Shown here piece after piece: positions 37,051-45,924 of a stretch of DNA of 64,000 bases. The stretch comes from Methanobacteriota archaeon (GTDB taxonomy: Archaea; Halobacteriota; Methanomicrobia; Methanomicrobiales; Methanoculleaceae): contig JAEWLJ010000027.1 of the NCBI GenBank assembly GCA_023393455.1, positions 25,535 through 89,534 on the forward strand, given 5' to 3'. Below the pieces are notes generated by a model. It was given only the letters and a program-made list of their open reading frames with translations. It ran no database searches and had not been told where the DNA came from. Position numbers and translations under genes: made by a program. Within the stretch, counting starts at the first letter, position 1, and each line of letters begins with the position of its first letter.

Positions 37051-40000
37051 TCTTTGCCCCCGTTATCGAGCGCCGTCTTGAAACACTCCACCGCATCGGC
37101 AAACCTGCCCTGCTTATCAAGTGCTCTCCCTTTCAGGTACCATGCCCGGGCGTGACGGGGTTCGGTATCGATGACGCGATCGAAGCACTCGGCCGCCCGG
37201 TCGGGTTTGCCGAGGTGGCCGAGAGCGAGCCCCTTCGCGAGCCAGGCATGCAGATCTCCCCCGCCCAGTCCGATAGCCTTGTCGAACGCTTTTACGGCAT
37301 CTTCGTGTCGTCCCAGCGCATCCCTGAGCACCCCGACCGCGCTCCAGACTGCTGCGTTCTTCGGGTCGATCGAGAGCGCTTTCTCGTAGCTCGCGAGGGC
37401 GTCGTCGTACCTGCCCACCTTCTCGAGCACCGCCCCCCGCATGAAGAGCGCGGCGGGATTTCTGTCCTGGAGGACGATGATCTTGTCGATCGAACGGACC
37501 GCCTCCTCGTAGCGCCCGAGGTGGATGAGGGCCGACGAGCGAGCGTGGAGGGTCTCGATGCTGGTCGGTTCCCGGTCGAGAACCCGCGTGTAGGCGGCAA
37601 GGGCATCCTCGTACCTGCCGGCCTTCTCGTGGGCCTCCCCGAGCCTTCGCAGGGTGAGAACGTCGGCCGGATCGGCCTTGATCGCCTTCTCGAAGCACCC
37701 CACCGCGTCGGCGTAGCGGCCGAGCCACATGAATATCTCGCCGCGCCGCTGCCAGGCAGCCCGGTTCTCCGGGCTCGCCTCGACGATGCTGTCGGAACAC
37801 TGGAGTGCCTCCTCGTAGCGCCCCATGTGCACGAGGGCGCTCTCGAGGGTGTACCATGCTTCGGTGTCGCGTTCGTCGCCTTCGAGCACCAGTGCGTACT
37901 GTTTGATCGCGTCGCCGAACTTCCCGCCCCGTTCGAGCGCCATACCGAACGCCATCCTGGCGTCGCGGTCGTCAGGAGAGTTCTTCAGGTAACGCTCGTA
38001 TGCTTCCGCCGCCTCCTCGTGCCTGCCGACAGCTTCGAGCATATCAGCCCGGAGCCTTGTAACCGTGGCATTCGAGGCGTCGGCGGCGAGCACCCGGTCG
38101 CAGCACTCGATCGCCTTCTGGTGCCTGCCGAGCCGTGCGAGTGTACCGGCGAGCGCAAAGCAGGCGCCGGTATCCTTCGGCCGGCCTTCGGCGACTTTTG
38201 CGTAGCAATCCGCTGCATCCGCATACTGTCCCATCCTCTCAAGAGCCCTGCCCCGGTTGAACCAGGCAAAGAAGTTCTCCGGGTCGGCAAGCGTGGCCTC
38301 CTCGAACCGTCCGGCGGCCTCCTCGTACCGCCCGAGCACGGTGAGAACAAACCCGAGGTTTACCGGGTATCCCCCGGCTTTCGGGTCGGCTGCAAGGAGG
38401 TCTTCGTAACATCCGGCGGCTGCGTCATAGCGGCCGAGAGCCTCGAGGATCCGCGCCTTCCGGAGCAGCGTCCCGGCCTCATAGGGACCCTTCAGCCGGT
38501 CAATGGACCCGAGCGCTTCTTCGTAGCGCCCGAGGCGTTCGAGCGCCGTGCTCCGGCCGAGCAGAGCGGCACGGTCGCCCGGGTAGACCGAGAGCGCCCC
38601 GTCATAGCAGGCGAGCGCCTCCTCGTAGCGCCCGAGGTGCATGAGCGCCTCTCCCCTGCCGATTCCTCCTGCCACATCGGTGGGATTGAGATCGAGGAGG
38701 GCTTTGAACGTCTCCGCCGCCTCCGTATAGCGGGCGAGGGTGAGGAGGATCTCACCCTTCCTGTAGAGGAGATGGGGTTTGTCCCCGGCTCCCTGCACCG
38801 AATCGAGGCCTGCCAGCGCATCGTCGTACCTGCCGAGTTTCACGAGCGCGTCCGCTTTCATCGACCCGGCGACGGTGTTGTGCGGTTCTTCCTCGAGAAC
38901 CGCATTCAGGTAGCGGGCGGCCTCCTCATACCTGCCGAGGTGGAGGAGCGCGGTGCCGCTCCGCTGCAGGGCGGAGATGTTTTTGGGATCGGCCTCAAGG
39001 AGACGCTCGAAGTCCTTCTGCGCCTCAGCATACCGCCCGAGGTGGAGGAGCGCGGTTCCCCGGCAGGTATAGACGAGTTCGTTGAGCGTATCGAACTTCA
39101 GCGGTTTCTGCTTCCGGGGCGCTCCTGTTCCGTCCCGCTCGAAGAGCGCAAGGTCGCTCTCGTTCCCGATCCACTTCATCCCGGTCGTTGCCCTGCCATC
39201 GAGCACGCGGTCGAACGACCGGATCGCCTCGGCATACTGGCCGAGACGGAAGAGCGCCATGCCGCGGGAGTACCAGACCTGGACCTGACCCTGGTCGTGC
39301 TTCAGGATATGGTCGAAACTCTTCACCGCCCGGTCGTAGCGGCCGAGGGTGTCGTAGACCATCCCCATGGAGTAGCGCACCGGAAGGTGGTCCGGGTCGG
39401 CGAGAGCGACCTTCTCGAAGCATTCCAGGGCATCGGCGTGCTTTCCTGCGCGGAGAAGCATCGAGCCGCGGTGGTACCAGGCCGGGGTGTTCCCGGGCTC
39501 GACGGCAACGATCCCGGCATAGCAGCCGGCTGCCTCCTGGTATTGGCCGAGTTGTTCGAGCGCCCGGGCCTTGCCGTAGAGCGCGTCGATGTTCTCCGGT
39601 TCCTTATCGAGCACCCGGTCGAAGATGCCGGCGGCTTTCGAGTAATCGCCCTGGTCGAGGTATGCCACCCCGATGCGGGCGAGCATATCGGTACTGCCGG
39701 GTTTCGCCCTGATGACCTTCTCAAGGCATGTCGCCGCTTCCCGGTAGTCGCCGGCCCGCTCGAACATCCTCCCGCATCTCTCCCGCAGGACGATGTTCTC
39801 CGGGTCTCCCGCCAGTGCCCGCGTGTAGGCCGATGCCGCGTCGGCATACCGCCCGAGCCGTTCAAGCATCTCCCCCTGCCAGTACGAGGCGTTCGCGTCC
39901 GCGGGATTCGCCTCGACGATCCGCGCGAAACACCCGGCCGCCTCCTCGTAATCGCCGGTTCTGGCGAGGAGATGCCCCAGCATCCGGAGCATCACGAGGT

Positions 40001-40241
40001 CGCCGGGATCCGCTTCGAGGGCTTTCCTCAGCCACCCGGCGGCTTCGCTGTCCCTGCCGAGACCGGCGAGCGCCTGCCCCATATACAACTGGGCGAAGGT
40101 GTTTTCAGGCTCTATCTTGAGCGCCTTCTCGAAACTCTTCACCGCCTCGTTGTAGTTTCCGGCCTCGAACTGAGAGGTTCCCTGCTGTATCGAGGGGTTT
40201 GCATTCTTCCCCTGTCCCAGAATATTACTGAAGAAATCCAT
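37047..40241 (-). CDS. Giant tetratricopeptide-repeat protein
   Basis: The 1064-residue protein is nearly all TPR, roughly 30 units of 34 residues with consensus LGRYEEAL-CYD-AL--DP-N. The N-terminus is short (MDFFSNILGQGKN). One break near residues 350-385 (WIGNESDLALFERDGTGAPRKQKPLKFDTLNELVY) splits the array and may form a binding site. No signal peptide or transmembrane helix is seen, so it is probably a cytoplasmic scaffold. It is cotranscribed with the FKBP gene. The repeats leave a long antisense frame open, which I regard as noise. Confidence 0.93.
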   Translation of the reverse strand: MDFFSNILGQGKNANPSIQQGTSQFEAGNYNEAVKSFEKALKIEPENTFAQLYMGQALAGLGRDSEAAGWLRKALEADPGDLVMLRMLGHLLARTGDYEEAAGCFARIVEANPADANASYWQGEMLERLGRYADAASAYTRALAGDPENIVLRERCGRMFERAGDYREAATCLEKVIRAKPGSTDMLARIGVAYLDQGDYSKAAGIFDRVLDKEPENIDALYGKARALEQLGQYQEAAGCYAGIVAVEPGNTPAWYHRGSMLLRAGKHADALECFEKVALADPDHLPVRYSMGMVYDTLGRYDRAVKSFDHILKHDQGQVQVWYSRGMALFRLGQYAEAIRSFDRVLDGRATTGMKWIGNESDLALFERDGTGAPRKQKPLKFDTLNELVYTCRGTALLHLGRYAEAQKDFERLLEADPKNISALQRSGTALLHLGRYEEAARYLNAVLEEEPHNTVAGSMKADALVKLGRYDDALAGLDSVQGAGDKPHLLYRKGEILLTLARYTEAAETFKALLDLNPTDVAGGIGRGEALMHLGRYEEALACYDGALSVYPGDRAALLGRSTALERLGRYEEALGSIDRLKGPYEAGTLLRKARILEALGRYDAAAGCYEDLLAADPKAGGYPVNLGFVLTVLGRYEEAAGRFEEATLADPENFFAWFNRGRALERMGQYADAADCYAKVAEGRPKDTGACFALAGTLARLGRHQKAIECCDRVLAADASNATVTRLRADMLEAVGRHEEAAEAYERYLKNSPDDRDARMAFGMALERGGKFGDAIKQYALVLEGDERDTEAWYTLESALVHMGRYEEALQCSDSIVEASPENRAAWQRRGEIFMWLGRYADAVGCFEKAIKADPADVLTLRRLGEAHEKAGRYEDALAAYTRVLDREPTSIETLHARSSALIHLGRYEEAVRSIDKIIVLQDRNPAALFMRGAVLEKVGRYDDALASYEKALSIDPKNAAVWSAVGVLRDALGRHEDAVKAFDKAIGLGGGDLHAWLAKGLALGHLGKPDRAAECFDRVIDTEPRHARAWYLKGRALDKQGRFADAVECFKTALDNGGKE

Positions 40242-40540
40242 CCAAGATCATCTGCCGCTGCTCGTTTGATACGCGATTGTTCAACGCCGTATTCCCTGTG
40301 GGGGCTGGCCGTGACGGAGGCAGCCGGTCTCTTCTCACGTTGGTGCGCCGCCCGGTATTTGAAGGGGCCGGTTGTGGGTGAACGGACTGACTCAGGGTAT
40401 AATGGGTGTCCGGGATTCATAAAAGAGTGCTGCCGCAAAAACCCGGTATCGTGCCGGGGTACCGTATTTCCTGCAGTTCAGGGGATACCGCCGGCACGGT
40501 TCGGTTCCGGGAGAGAGGCGGGCGGGCCCCCACTCCCCCG
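40242..40540. other. Intergenic stretch upstream of the TPR gene
   Basis: This 299-base stretch separates the TPR start from the rubredoxin stop. It holds GGGTATAATGGG at about 40396-40407, which can be a TATA box for the TPR gene on the minus strand. Nothing else is recognised. Confidence 0.5.
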
Positions 40541-40933
40541 TCAGACGTCCAGGATTGGTTCGAACTGCGCTTTGCCGACGGGGCCGTGGAACTTCGTGAT
40601 CTGCGGGTCCATTCCGCAGACCGGGCATACGTAATCTTCCGGCAGATCCTCGAACGCGGTACCCGCCGGAATGCCGCGGAGAGGTTCGCCGCGCTTGTTG
40701 TCGTAGACGTAACCGCAGATCTTACAGGTATACCTGGTCGGCTCCCAGGGTTCGAATCCCCACTTCCCAATCTGCCCCTTTCCGGTCGCACCGCAGACCG
40801 GGCATACGTAGTCCTCAGGCAGGTCTTCAAACGCGGTACCCGCCGGAGTGCCGCGGTGGGGTTCGCCCCGGAGGGGGGAGTAGATGTAGTTGCAGTACTT
40901 GCAGCGGTATCGCTTCACTTTCTCCATCGGCAT
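40541..40933 (-). CDS. Double-domain rubredoxin
   Basis: The 130-residue protein holds two rubredoxin domains: YRCKYCNYIYSPLRGEP...LPEDYVCPVCGATGKGQ and YTCKICGYVYDNKRGEP...LPEDYVCPVCGMDPQ. Each has the four Cys (CxxC and CxxC) that bind one iron. It is an electron carrier, perhaps to oxygen-defence enzymes such as the rubrerythrin-like protein. I chose ATG 40933 as start since GAGGTGA lies five bases before it; a GTG at 40942 is in the same frame. Confidence 0.93.
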   Translation of the reverse strand: MPMEKVKRYRCKYCNYIYSPLRGEPHRGTPAGTAFEDLPEDYVCPVCGATGKGQIGKWGFEPWEPTRYTCKICGYVYDNKRGEPLRGIPAGTAFEDLPEDYVCPVCGMDPQITKFHGPVGKAQFEPILDV

Positions 40934-41082
40934 CACGTTCACCTCAGGCTCGTTACCCGGACGAAGGCGGTTTTACCTGATAAGGTTTCCCGTGGTTCGA
41001 CGGGGTCTCTCTGGATAATCCGCTCATCGCTGTATGCGATGCCGATCTTCTCCCGGAGGGGATAGCCCGCTAAAAATGGTTT

Positions 41083-41511
41083 TTAGGAGTCGTGCCGTCG
41101 TCTGCTTCCTGAGACGACACGGACGAGGAGCGACAGGACGAGGATGAAGGCGATCAGGACTCCCCCGAGAAAGAGGATAAGCGCGATGCCGAGCCTGCCT
41201 GTCCAGGAAGTCGGTGTCTGCCCGCTCCACGAGAACCCTTGCGTCCAGACGGTCTGCTCATCAGGGCGGTACCGCTGGAACGGCTCATGCGGCCCGGGTA
41301 TGCCGCCACGAAGAGTGAGGTCGTAGCGCGCCCGGGCATCGGGGTCTATCAGCGTCTCGTAGGCCTGCTGGATTGCGATGAACCGCTCGCCCGCGTCCGG
41401 GTCGTGGTTTATGTCCGGGTGATACTCTTTGGCAAGCCTCCGGTAGGCAGCCCGGATCTCGTCGGGCGTGGCGTCGGGAGAGAGACCCAGAACATCGTAG
41501 TGCGTCTCCAT
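41083..41511 (-). CDS. Membrane-anchored J-domain (DnaJ-like) protein
   Basis: The 142-residue protein starts with a complete J domain (METHYDVLGLSPDATPDEIRAAYRRLAKEYHPDINHD...AYETLIDPDARARYD) including the HPD tripeptide that stimulates Hsp70 ATPase. A linker leads to one transmembrane helix near the C-terminus (IALILFLGGVLIAFILVLSLLV) and a basic tail. It should place DnaK activity at the inner face of the membrane. The gene is 6 bases downstream of the DUF126 gene on the same strand. Confidence 0.92.
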   Translation of the reverse strand: METHYDVLGLSPDATPDEIRAAYRRLAKEYHPDINHDPDAGERFIAIQQAYETLIDPDARARYDLTLRGGIPGPHEPFQRYRPDEQTVWTQGFSWSGQTPTSWTGRLGIALILFLGGVLIAFILVLSLLVRVVSGSRRRHDS

Positions 41512-41517
41512 GGCGCC

Positions 41518-41922
41518 TCACGAAACTTCGTCGTAGGAGACCTCGCCCGCATCCCCGTTCACCGTCACCGTGGTGCCGGGCGAGAGGCGGGAGAACTCCG
41601 GCGGGAGGCGGTCGACCATGGGGATCTCCGCGATGATCGCTCCGACCGCGATGATCGGTTCGGCCTCGGCGTTGATGATCGCCGCAGGAGCGAGCCCGTT
41701 CTGCTTCAGCGCATAGATCACGTAGGATCCGACCGTCGAGCCCTTCCCGTACGGGAAGGCCAGCACCCGCCCGGCGACGGATTGGCCCTCGAGCGGGTGA
41801 CCGTGCTCGACGACGATACCGGTCTCGGGGTCGACGCCCGAGAGGAACGATATGGGTTCGGACGAGACGAGGAGTTCTCCGGTTCCGATACCCCGCGATA
41901 TGCTTCTGCCCTGCACGATCAT
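41518..41922 (-). CDS. DUF126 protein, likely small subunit of phosphomevalonate dehydratase
   Basis: The 134-residue protein matches the aconitase-X swivelling domain DUF126: IVQGRSISRGIGTGELLVSSEPISFLSGVDPETG, then VLAFPYGKGSTVGSYVIYAL and NAEAEPIIAVGAIIAEIPMVD. In archaea such a small subunit joins a large AcnX subunit to dehydrate 5-phosphomevalonate for isoprenoid lipids. The large-subunit gene is not in the window. I chose ATG 41922, next to a palindrome; a longer frame to 41955 reads through it. Confidence 0.85.
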   Translation of the reverse strand: MIVQGRSISRGIGTGELLVSSEPISFLSGVDPETGIVVEHGHPLEGQSVAGRVLAFPYGKGSTVGSYVIYALKQNGLAPAAIINAEAEPIIAVGAIIAEIPMVDRLPPEFSRLSPGTTVTVNGDAGEVSYDEVS

Positions 41923-41923
41923 A

Positions 41924-41947
41924 CCAACCACATTATAATGTGATTGG
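41924..41947. promoter_or_regulatory. 24-bp near-perfect palindrome between divergent genes
   Basis: The core CACATTATAATGTG (41929-41942) is its own reverse complement, and CCAA/TTGG extends the symmetry on both sides with a single mismatched pair. It lies between the DUF126 and PAN genes. TATAAT inside it is placed to serve as TATA box for the PAN gene (start 41960), and a dimeric regulator could bind the symmetric site. A second AT-rich run, CTATATG (41955-41961), could serve the other direction. Confidence 0.6.
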
Positions 41948-41959
41948 AGAACCAACTAT

Positions 41960-43132
41960 ATGAGTGACATGGACGAAACCATTGGCAGCACTCCCGGCAG
42001 TGAGCACGACATGCTTACTCTCCAGATCCAGGACCTGAAGGCGCAGATCCTGGACTACAAACTCAAGAATGAGTTGCTGGAGAAGGAGCTCCTGCAGCTT
42101 CGAAAAGAGAACGCCCAGCTGAAGCGGGTGCCACTGTTTGTTGCCGCTGTGGTCGATGTACTTGAGAACGGCGAAGTGTATCTCCGGCAGCAAGGCAACA
42201 ACCAGGAATACGTGACCACGGTCAACGAGAAGCTCCACCGCATCCTCAAACCCGGAATGAAGGTCGCGGTGAACAACACCCTCTCCATCGTCAAGACGAT
42301 CGGCAACACCTTCGACGCGCGGGTCAGGGTCATGGAACTCGACGAGCAGCCGAACGTGACGTTCGAGCAGGTCGGCGGCCTGAAAGAGGAGATCGAGGAG
42401 GTCCGGGAAGCGGTCGAGTACCCGCTCACGAAGCCCGAGATCTACGAACGGGTGGGCGTGGAGCCCCCGAAAGGCATCCTCCTCTACGGGCCGCCCGGCA
42501 CGGGGAAGACCCTGATCGCGAAGGCGGTTGCCCGTCAGTCGAAGGCCCGGTTCATCAGGATGTCCGGGAGCGAACTCGTCCACAAGTACATCGGGGAAGG
42601 CGCGCAGCTCGTGCGCGAACTCTTCATCCTCGCCCGGGAGCGCGCCCCGGCGATCGTCTTCATCGACGAGATCGATGCGATCGGGAGCATGCGCACAAAC
42701 GACGGGACCTCCGGAAGCGCCGAGGTCCAGCGGACGCTGATGCAGCTCCTGGCGGAGATGGACGGGTTCGGGAACCGCGGCAACGTCCGGATCATGGCGG
42801 CGACGAACCGGATCGACATGCTCGACCCGGCGCTTCTGCGCCCCGGCCGGTTCGACCGGATCATCCAGGTCCAGCTGCCGGATGCCGGAGCGCGCCATGA
42901 GATCCTGAAGATCCACACCGCGAAGATGACGCTCGCCGAGAGCGTTGACCTCTCCGAGGTTGCGGAACTCGCCGAGAACACCACCGGCGCCGAACTGCAG
43001 GCGATCTGCCGTGAGGCCGGGATGATGGCGATCCGGCGGGACGCCGAAGCCGTCGAGCGCGAAGACTTCCTCGTGGCGATAAAGAAGGTGAAGCGCGAGG
43101 TGGCGGCGCCGGACAGCCGGATGTACCTCTGA
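41960..43132 (+). CDS. pan: Proteasome-activating nucleotidase (PAN), copy 1
   Basis: The 390-residue AAA ATPase unfolds proteins for the 20S proteasome. It has an N-terminal coiled coil (about residues 20-60), an OB domain, Walker A GPPGTGKT (about 178), Walker B IVFIDEID, the second region of homology with ATNRIDMLDPALLRPGRFDR, and a C-terminal MYL that fits the hydrophobic-Tyr-X motif used to open the proteasome gate. It lies about 20 bases from the TATAAT in the palindrome, so the message is probably nearly leaderless. A second copy lies at 45925-47163. Confidence 0.95.
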   Translation: MSDMDETIGSTPGSEHDMLTLQIQDLKAQILDYKLKNELLEKELLQLRKENAQLKRVPLFVAAVVDVLENGEVYLRQQGNNQEYVTTVNEKLHRILKPGMKVAVNNTLSIVKTIGNTFDARVRVMELDEQPNVTFEQVGGLKEEIEEVREAVEYPLTKPEIYERVGVEPPKGILLYGPPGTGKTLIAKAVARQSKARFIRMSGSELVHKYIGEGAQLVRELFILARERAPAIVFIDEIDAIGSMRTNDGTSGSAEVQRTLMQLLAEMDGFGNRGNVRIMAATNRIDMLDPALLRPGRFDRIIQVQLPDAGARHEILKIHTAKMTLAESVDLSEVAELAENTTGAELQAICREAGMMAIRRDAEAVEREDFLVAIKKVKREVAAPDSRMYL

Positions 43133-43296
43133 GGGTTTTTTTCCTCCACCAATCTTTTTTGTCCGCAACCTGCCGCCAGAGTATGAAAGGGGGCATCCTG
43201 AAATCCTGATGCCGAACGGGTTCGAGGATTTCCTGGTCGCATATCGAGATCCAAAGTTCTGCCAGTCGCAGGCATGATACATGGATTCCGGGGGAG

Positions 43297-43423
43297 TATC
43301 GCCATTGGGGAGGCGGCTCGCGGGGGGGTCTCCCCTCCCCTGTCTCTACCTCATAAGGAGTATCCCACCCGGCCTTCGGCCTCCTCCCCCGCCCCTTAGG
43401 GGCGGGGGCAGTCCATGGCGATA
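43297..43423 (+). repeat. Dispersed structured repeat, copy d
   Basis: The 127-bp copy runs from TATCGCCA (43297-43304) to TGGCGATA (43416-43423). It has the shared CCCCTCCCCTGTCTCTA segment, the GGCC-TTC-GGCC hairpin and a perfect CCCCCGCCCC-TTA-GGGGCGGGGG stem. The first arm is shorter than in b and e. Outside it GGGGGAG and TCCCC could extend the terminal stem. Confidence 0.8.
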
Positions 43424-43492
43424 TCCCCAGGGTCCAGCGTACCGGGCTTTACCATAGTTTATGATGAAGTTGTCCCAAAACGCTGTTACCGA

Positions 43493-43523
43493 GAGGGGGA
43501 CACCCCCTCCCGGACCCTCCCCC
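43493..43523. repeat. Short G/C hairpin repeat
   Basis: GAGGGGGACACCCCCTCCC followed by a C-rich run closely matches 22457-22489. GGGGG and CCCCC pair over a short loop. It looks like a shortened relative of the first arm of the dispersed element. Confidence 0.45.
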
Positions 43524-43749
43524 GCCCGGGCGCATACCCAATGGGAAGCCGTTTCATCCCCCCGGCTCAGGATGTGGCTCGGATGGCGGATACCTGGGAA
43601 TTAAGGGCTCCGATCAGGGCATGCCGGGGGTTCGGAGATCTTTTTGGGATGACATCGACTTAATTTCTCTCAGGGTATACTCCCACCGACGAAGCCCCGG
43701 GCAGGTCTCGAAGGAAACCTTATCGACCTCGCGCGCCTACAATAATGCA

Positions 43750-44193
43750 ATGAACGTCCTCCTTATTCAGTCGGAGGGTGTTGACCTCTACGCCACCCTG
43801 CTCAAGTCCGAGACCAGCAGAGGCGTTCTTCGTTTTTACCAGCCCGACCGGCTGGAATATGGCATACGCATCAAAACGGCGTCGCTCGGGAGCGCTCTTG
43901 CCCTTGCCTCCGAGCTCCGGTGGTACATCCAGCGCTACGTCGAGGAGGTTCTCTTCGAGCCCAGGGAGGGAAGATTCTGCTCGTCCGGGCTTGCCCAGCA
44001 GATCTATGAGCGGGACGTGATGCCTGCGGAGCCATGGGCATACCGCTGCCTCTACCGGATCTCCGGCGACCACATGATCGATACCATATGGATGGACGAG
44101 GGCACGACGCCGGAGGCGTATGCCGACCGGGCGGAGCCTGAGGATACGGTGCTCGAGGTCTGGTGCACCGAAGAGGAGTACCCGGAAAAGTAG
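43750..44193 (+). CDS. Conserved-looking protein of unknown function (DUF5804-like)
   Basis: The 147-residue soluble protein starts MNVLLIQSEGVDLYATLLKSETSRGVLRFYQPDRLEYG and resembles, from memory, a family annotated DUF5804 in Methanomicrobiales. It has no signal, no transmembrane helix and three Cys (RFCSS, YRCLY, VWCTE). Codon use fits the neighbours. The start ATG 43750 is inferred from loss of coding character upstream. No function can be given. Confidence 0.65.
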   Translation: MNVLLIQSEGVDLYATLLKSETSRGVLRFYQPDRLEYGIRIKTASLGSALALASELRWYIQRYVEEVLFEPREGRFCSSGLAQQIYERDVMPAEPWAYRCLYRISGDHMIDTIWMDEGTTPEAYADRAEPEDTVLEVWCTEEEYPEK

Positions 44194-44388
44194 GGTGGCA
44201 AAGATTGATTGCCGTCGGCAACCGCGCCAGGCAGCAAGGGTCATATGCCCGCCTCTGCTCCCGCGTATGCTCCGAAGGCGTGATCGTGATGCTGCCCGGC
44301 GCGTGAAATCCCGGTTGATATTCGGCCTTCATGAATATCGGTGCCCAGGTATCGTGCCCTTATATGCGGGGAGTTCGAAGACAGTTAC

Positions 44389-45048
44389 ATGCAGTTGAGC
44401 TGGATCGGCGCAGACCTGAGGTTCTCCTACTGCACCGAGCACGACCTACCCGAGATATCCCGGATGCTCGCAAAAGAGTCGGTCTGCAGGTGGCTCTTCT
44501 TCGGGCCGAACACAAAAGAGGAGACCCGGGCTTACTTCCTCCCCCTGATCGTGGAGATACAGGAGGCGCTCGCAGAGGGGAGGACGCCGGATGATCACGT
44601 CTTCACGATACGACTGAAGCATACCGGGGAGTTCGTCGGGCAGTGCGCGCTCCTGCCGGTCGCCTTCAGCCCGGGATCGTACCTGATCGGCTACCAGCTC
44701 GACGATACATTCTGGAGAAGAGGCTACGGCACCCTGGCCTGCACCTTCCTGGTCTACTTCGCGTTCACCGTCCTCGACGGGTACCGGCTGAACGGCGACA
44801 CCGTCACCGATAACACGGCATCGCGGCGGGTGATGGAGAAGTGCGGCTTTGTCCAGGAGGGCGTCCAGAGGCGGTACTGGCATGCCAGGGGCGGGTATTT
44901 TGACCGCGTGATATTCGGCCTCCTCGCGAGCGATCTGGCCCCGACGCATCTTCCGGAATTGAGGGATGCGTTCACGGCAGAGGCGCTGGACAGAACTGTT
45001 CCCGGAGGAGGTATAGCCTCCGAGCGCCCCATGCACGAGGAGAGATGA
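44389..45048 (+). CDS. GNAT-family N-acetyltransferase (RimJ/RimL-like)
   Basis: The 219-residue protein has the GNAT fold: LRFSYCTEHDLPEISRML, GEFVGQCALLPV, the acetyl-CoA loop region QLDDTFWRRGYGTLACTFLVYFAFTVL, and DNTASRRVMEKCGFVQEGVQRRYWHARGGYFDRVIFGLL, typical of Rim-like enzymes that act on proteins or small amines. I chose ATG 44389 because a TATA box (TTATATGC, 44360-44367) lies about 25 bases before it; a GTG 44341 would start upstream of this. Its stop overlaps the hydrolase start by 4 bases. Confidence 0.85.
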   Translation: MQLSWIGADLRFSYCTEHDLPEISRMLAKESVCRWLFFGPNTKEETRAYFLPLIVEIQEALAEGRTPDDHVFTIRLKHTGEFVGQCALLPVAFSPGSYLIGYQLDDTFWRRGYGTLACTFLVYFAFTVLDGYRLNGDTVTDNTASRRVMEKCGFVQEGVQRRYWHARGGYFDRVIFGLLASDLAPTHLPELRDAFTAEALDRTVPGGGIASERPMHEER

Positions 45049-45884
45049 CCGTGGGGCGCTCGCTTCTATTCGAGGAGAAAACTCTCGAAAAGGACGGATC
45101 TCCCATTCGTTACCGGATCACGTCCGATCACCCTGGTCCATGGCTCATCTTCCTGCACGGTGCCGGTGCCGACCACAGGATGTTCGACGAGCAGGTCCGG
45201 GTTCTTGACGACTCCTACGGCGTGATGCTCTGGGACGCACGAGGGCACGGTCAGTCCAGGCCGATCGGCGATGCGTTCAGCATCGGACTGGTGGTGGACG
45301 ACCTCCTGGCGATCATGGAGGGGGAAGGGATCGAGAAGGCGACCTTCATAGGTCAGTCCATGGGAGGAAATCTGGCTCAGGAGGTGGCATTTTACCATCA
45401 GGAAAGGGTCGAGAACCTGATCCTGATCGACTGTACCTGCAATACGATGAAGCTGACCGCCCTGGAGCAACTCGTCATCTGGATGACTCCGCTCCTGATT
45501 GCTCTCTACCCGGGAGACGCCCTGACGAGACAGAGTGCGCATGCAAGCGCACTCAAACCGGAGGTCCGGAGGTATCTGCTGGATACGTTTCAGACGATCG
45601 GCCCCAAAACCTTCAAGAGGGTATTTCTCGAATTGACAGCCTGTCTGCATTTTGAGAAGGACTACAGGATCGACAAACCGCTGCTCCTTGTATGCGGAGA
45701 GAGCGATAACCTCGGCAATATTAAAAAGATCGCCCCGGTTTGGGCGAGACTGGAGCCGAAGTGTGAGTTTCACTGGATCCCGGAAGCGGGCCACTGCTCC
45801 AACCAGGACAACCCCGAAGCGTTCAATGCACTCTTCCTTGAGTTCTTACGCAGGCGCTACCCGGACGCTGTAGATCGGTCGTGA
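45045..45884 (+). CDS. Alpha/beta hydrolase fold protein
   Basis: The 279-residue protein has the oxyanion region IFLHGAGADHRMFDEQ, a WDARGHGQSR strand-loop, the nucleophile elbow GQSMGGNLAQEVA (Ser near residue 106), an acid in CGESDNLG and the catalytic His in EAGHCSNQDNPEAF. It belongs to the esterase/lactonase group. It is translationally coupled to the acetyltransferase gene (ATGA overlap), so the two may act on related substrates. No signal peptide is seen. Confidence 0.88.
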   Translation: MTVGRSLLFEEKTLEKDGSPIRYRITSDHPGPWLIFLHGAGADHRMFDEQVRVLDDSYGVMLWDARGHGQSRPIGDAFSIGLVVDDLLAIMEGEGIEKATFIGQSMGGNLAQEVAFYHQERVENLILIDCTCNTMKLTALEQLVIWMTPLLIALYPGDALTRQSAHASALKPEVRRYLLDTFQTIGPKTFKRVFLELTACLHFEKDYRIDKPLLLVCGESDNLGNIKKIAPVWARLEPKCEFHWIPEAGHCSNQDNPEAFNALFLEFLRRRYPDAVDRS

Positions 45885-45924
45885 GGACGAACCCGGAGGT
45901 GTCATCCGAAAAAAAGGATCTCCT

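Larger units (their letters stand above)
43133..43749. other. 617-base intergenic stretch with repeat copy d
   Basis: It contains copy d of the structured repeat (43297-43423) and a short G/C hairpin repeat (43493-43523) like the one at 22451. No gene is supported. The gene that follows probably begins at ATG 43750. Confidence 0.65.

Noticed and set aside
37152..40634. An 1160-codon open frame on the plus strand
   Set aside because: It is antisense to the TPR gene; the GC-biased third positions of a repeated protein keep the opposite frame open. The translation shows no known fold beyond the mirrored repeat period.
40748..40762. GGTTCGAATCCCC, which looks like a tRNA T-loop
   Set aside because: It lies inside the rubredoxin gene (antisense of GFEPW) and no acceptor stem or anticodon arm surrounds it.
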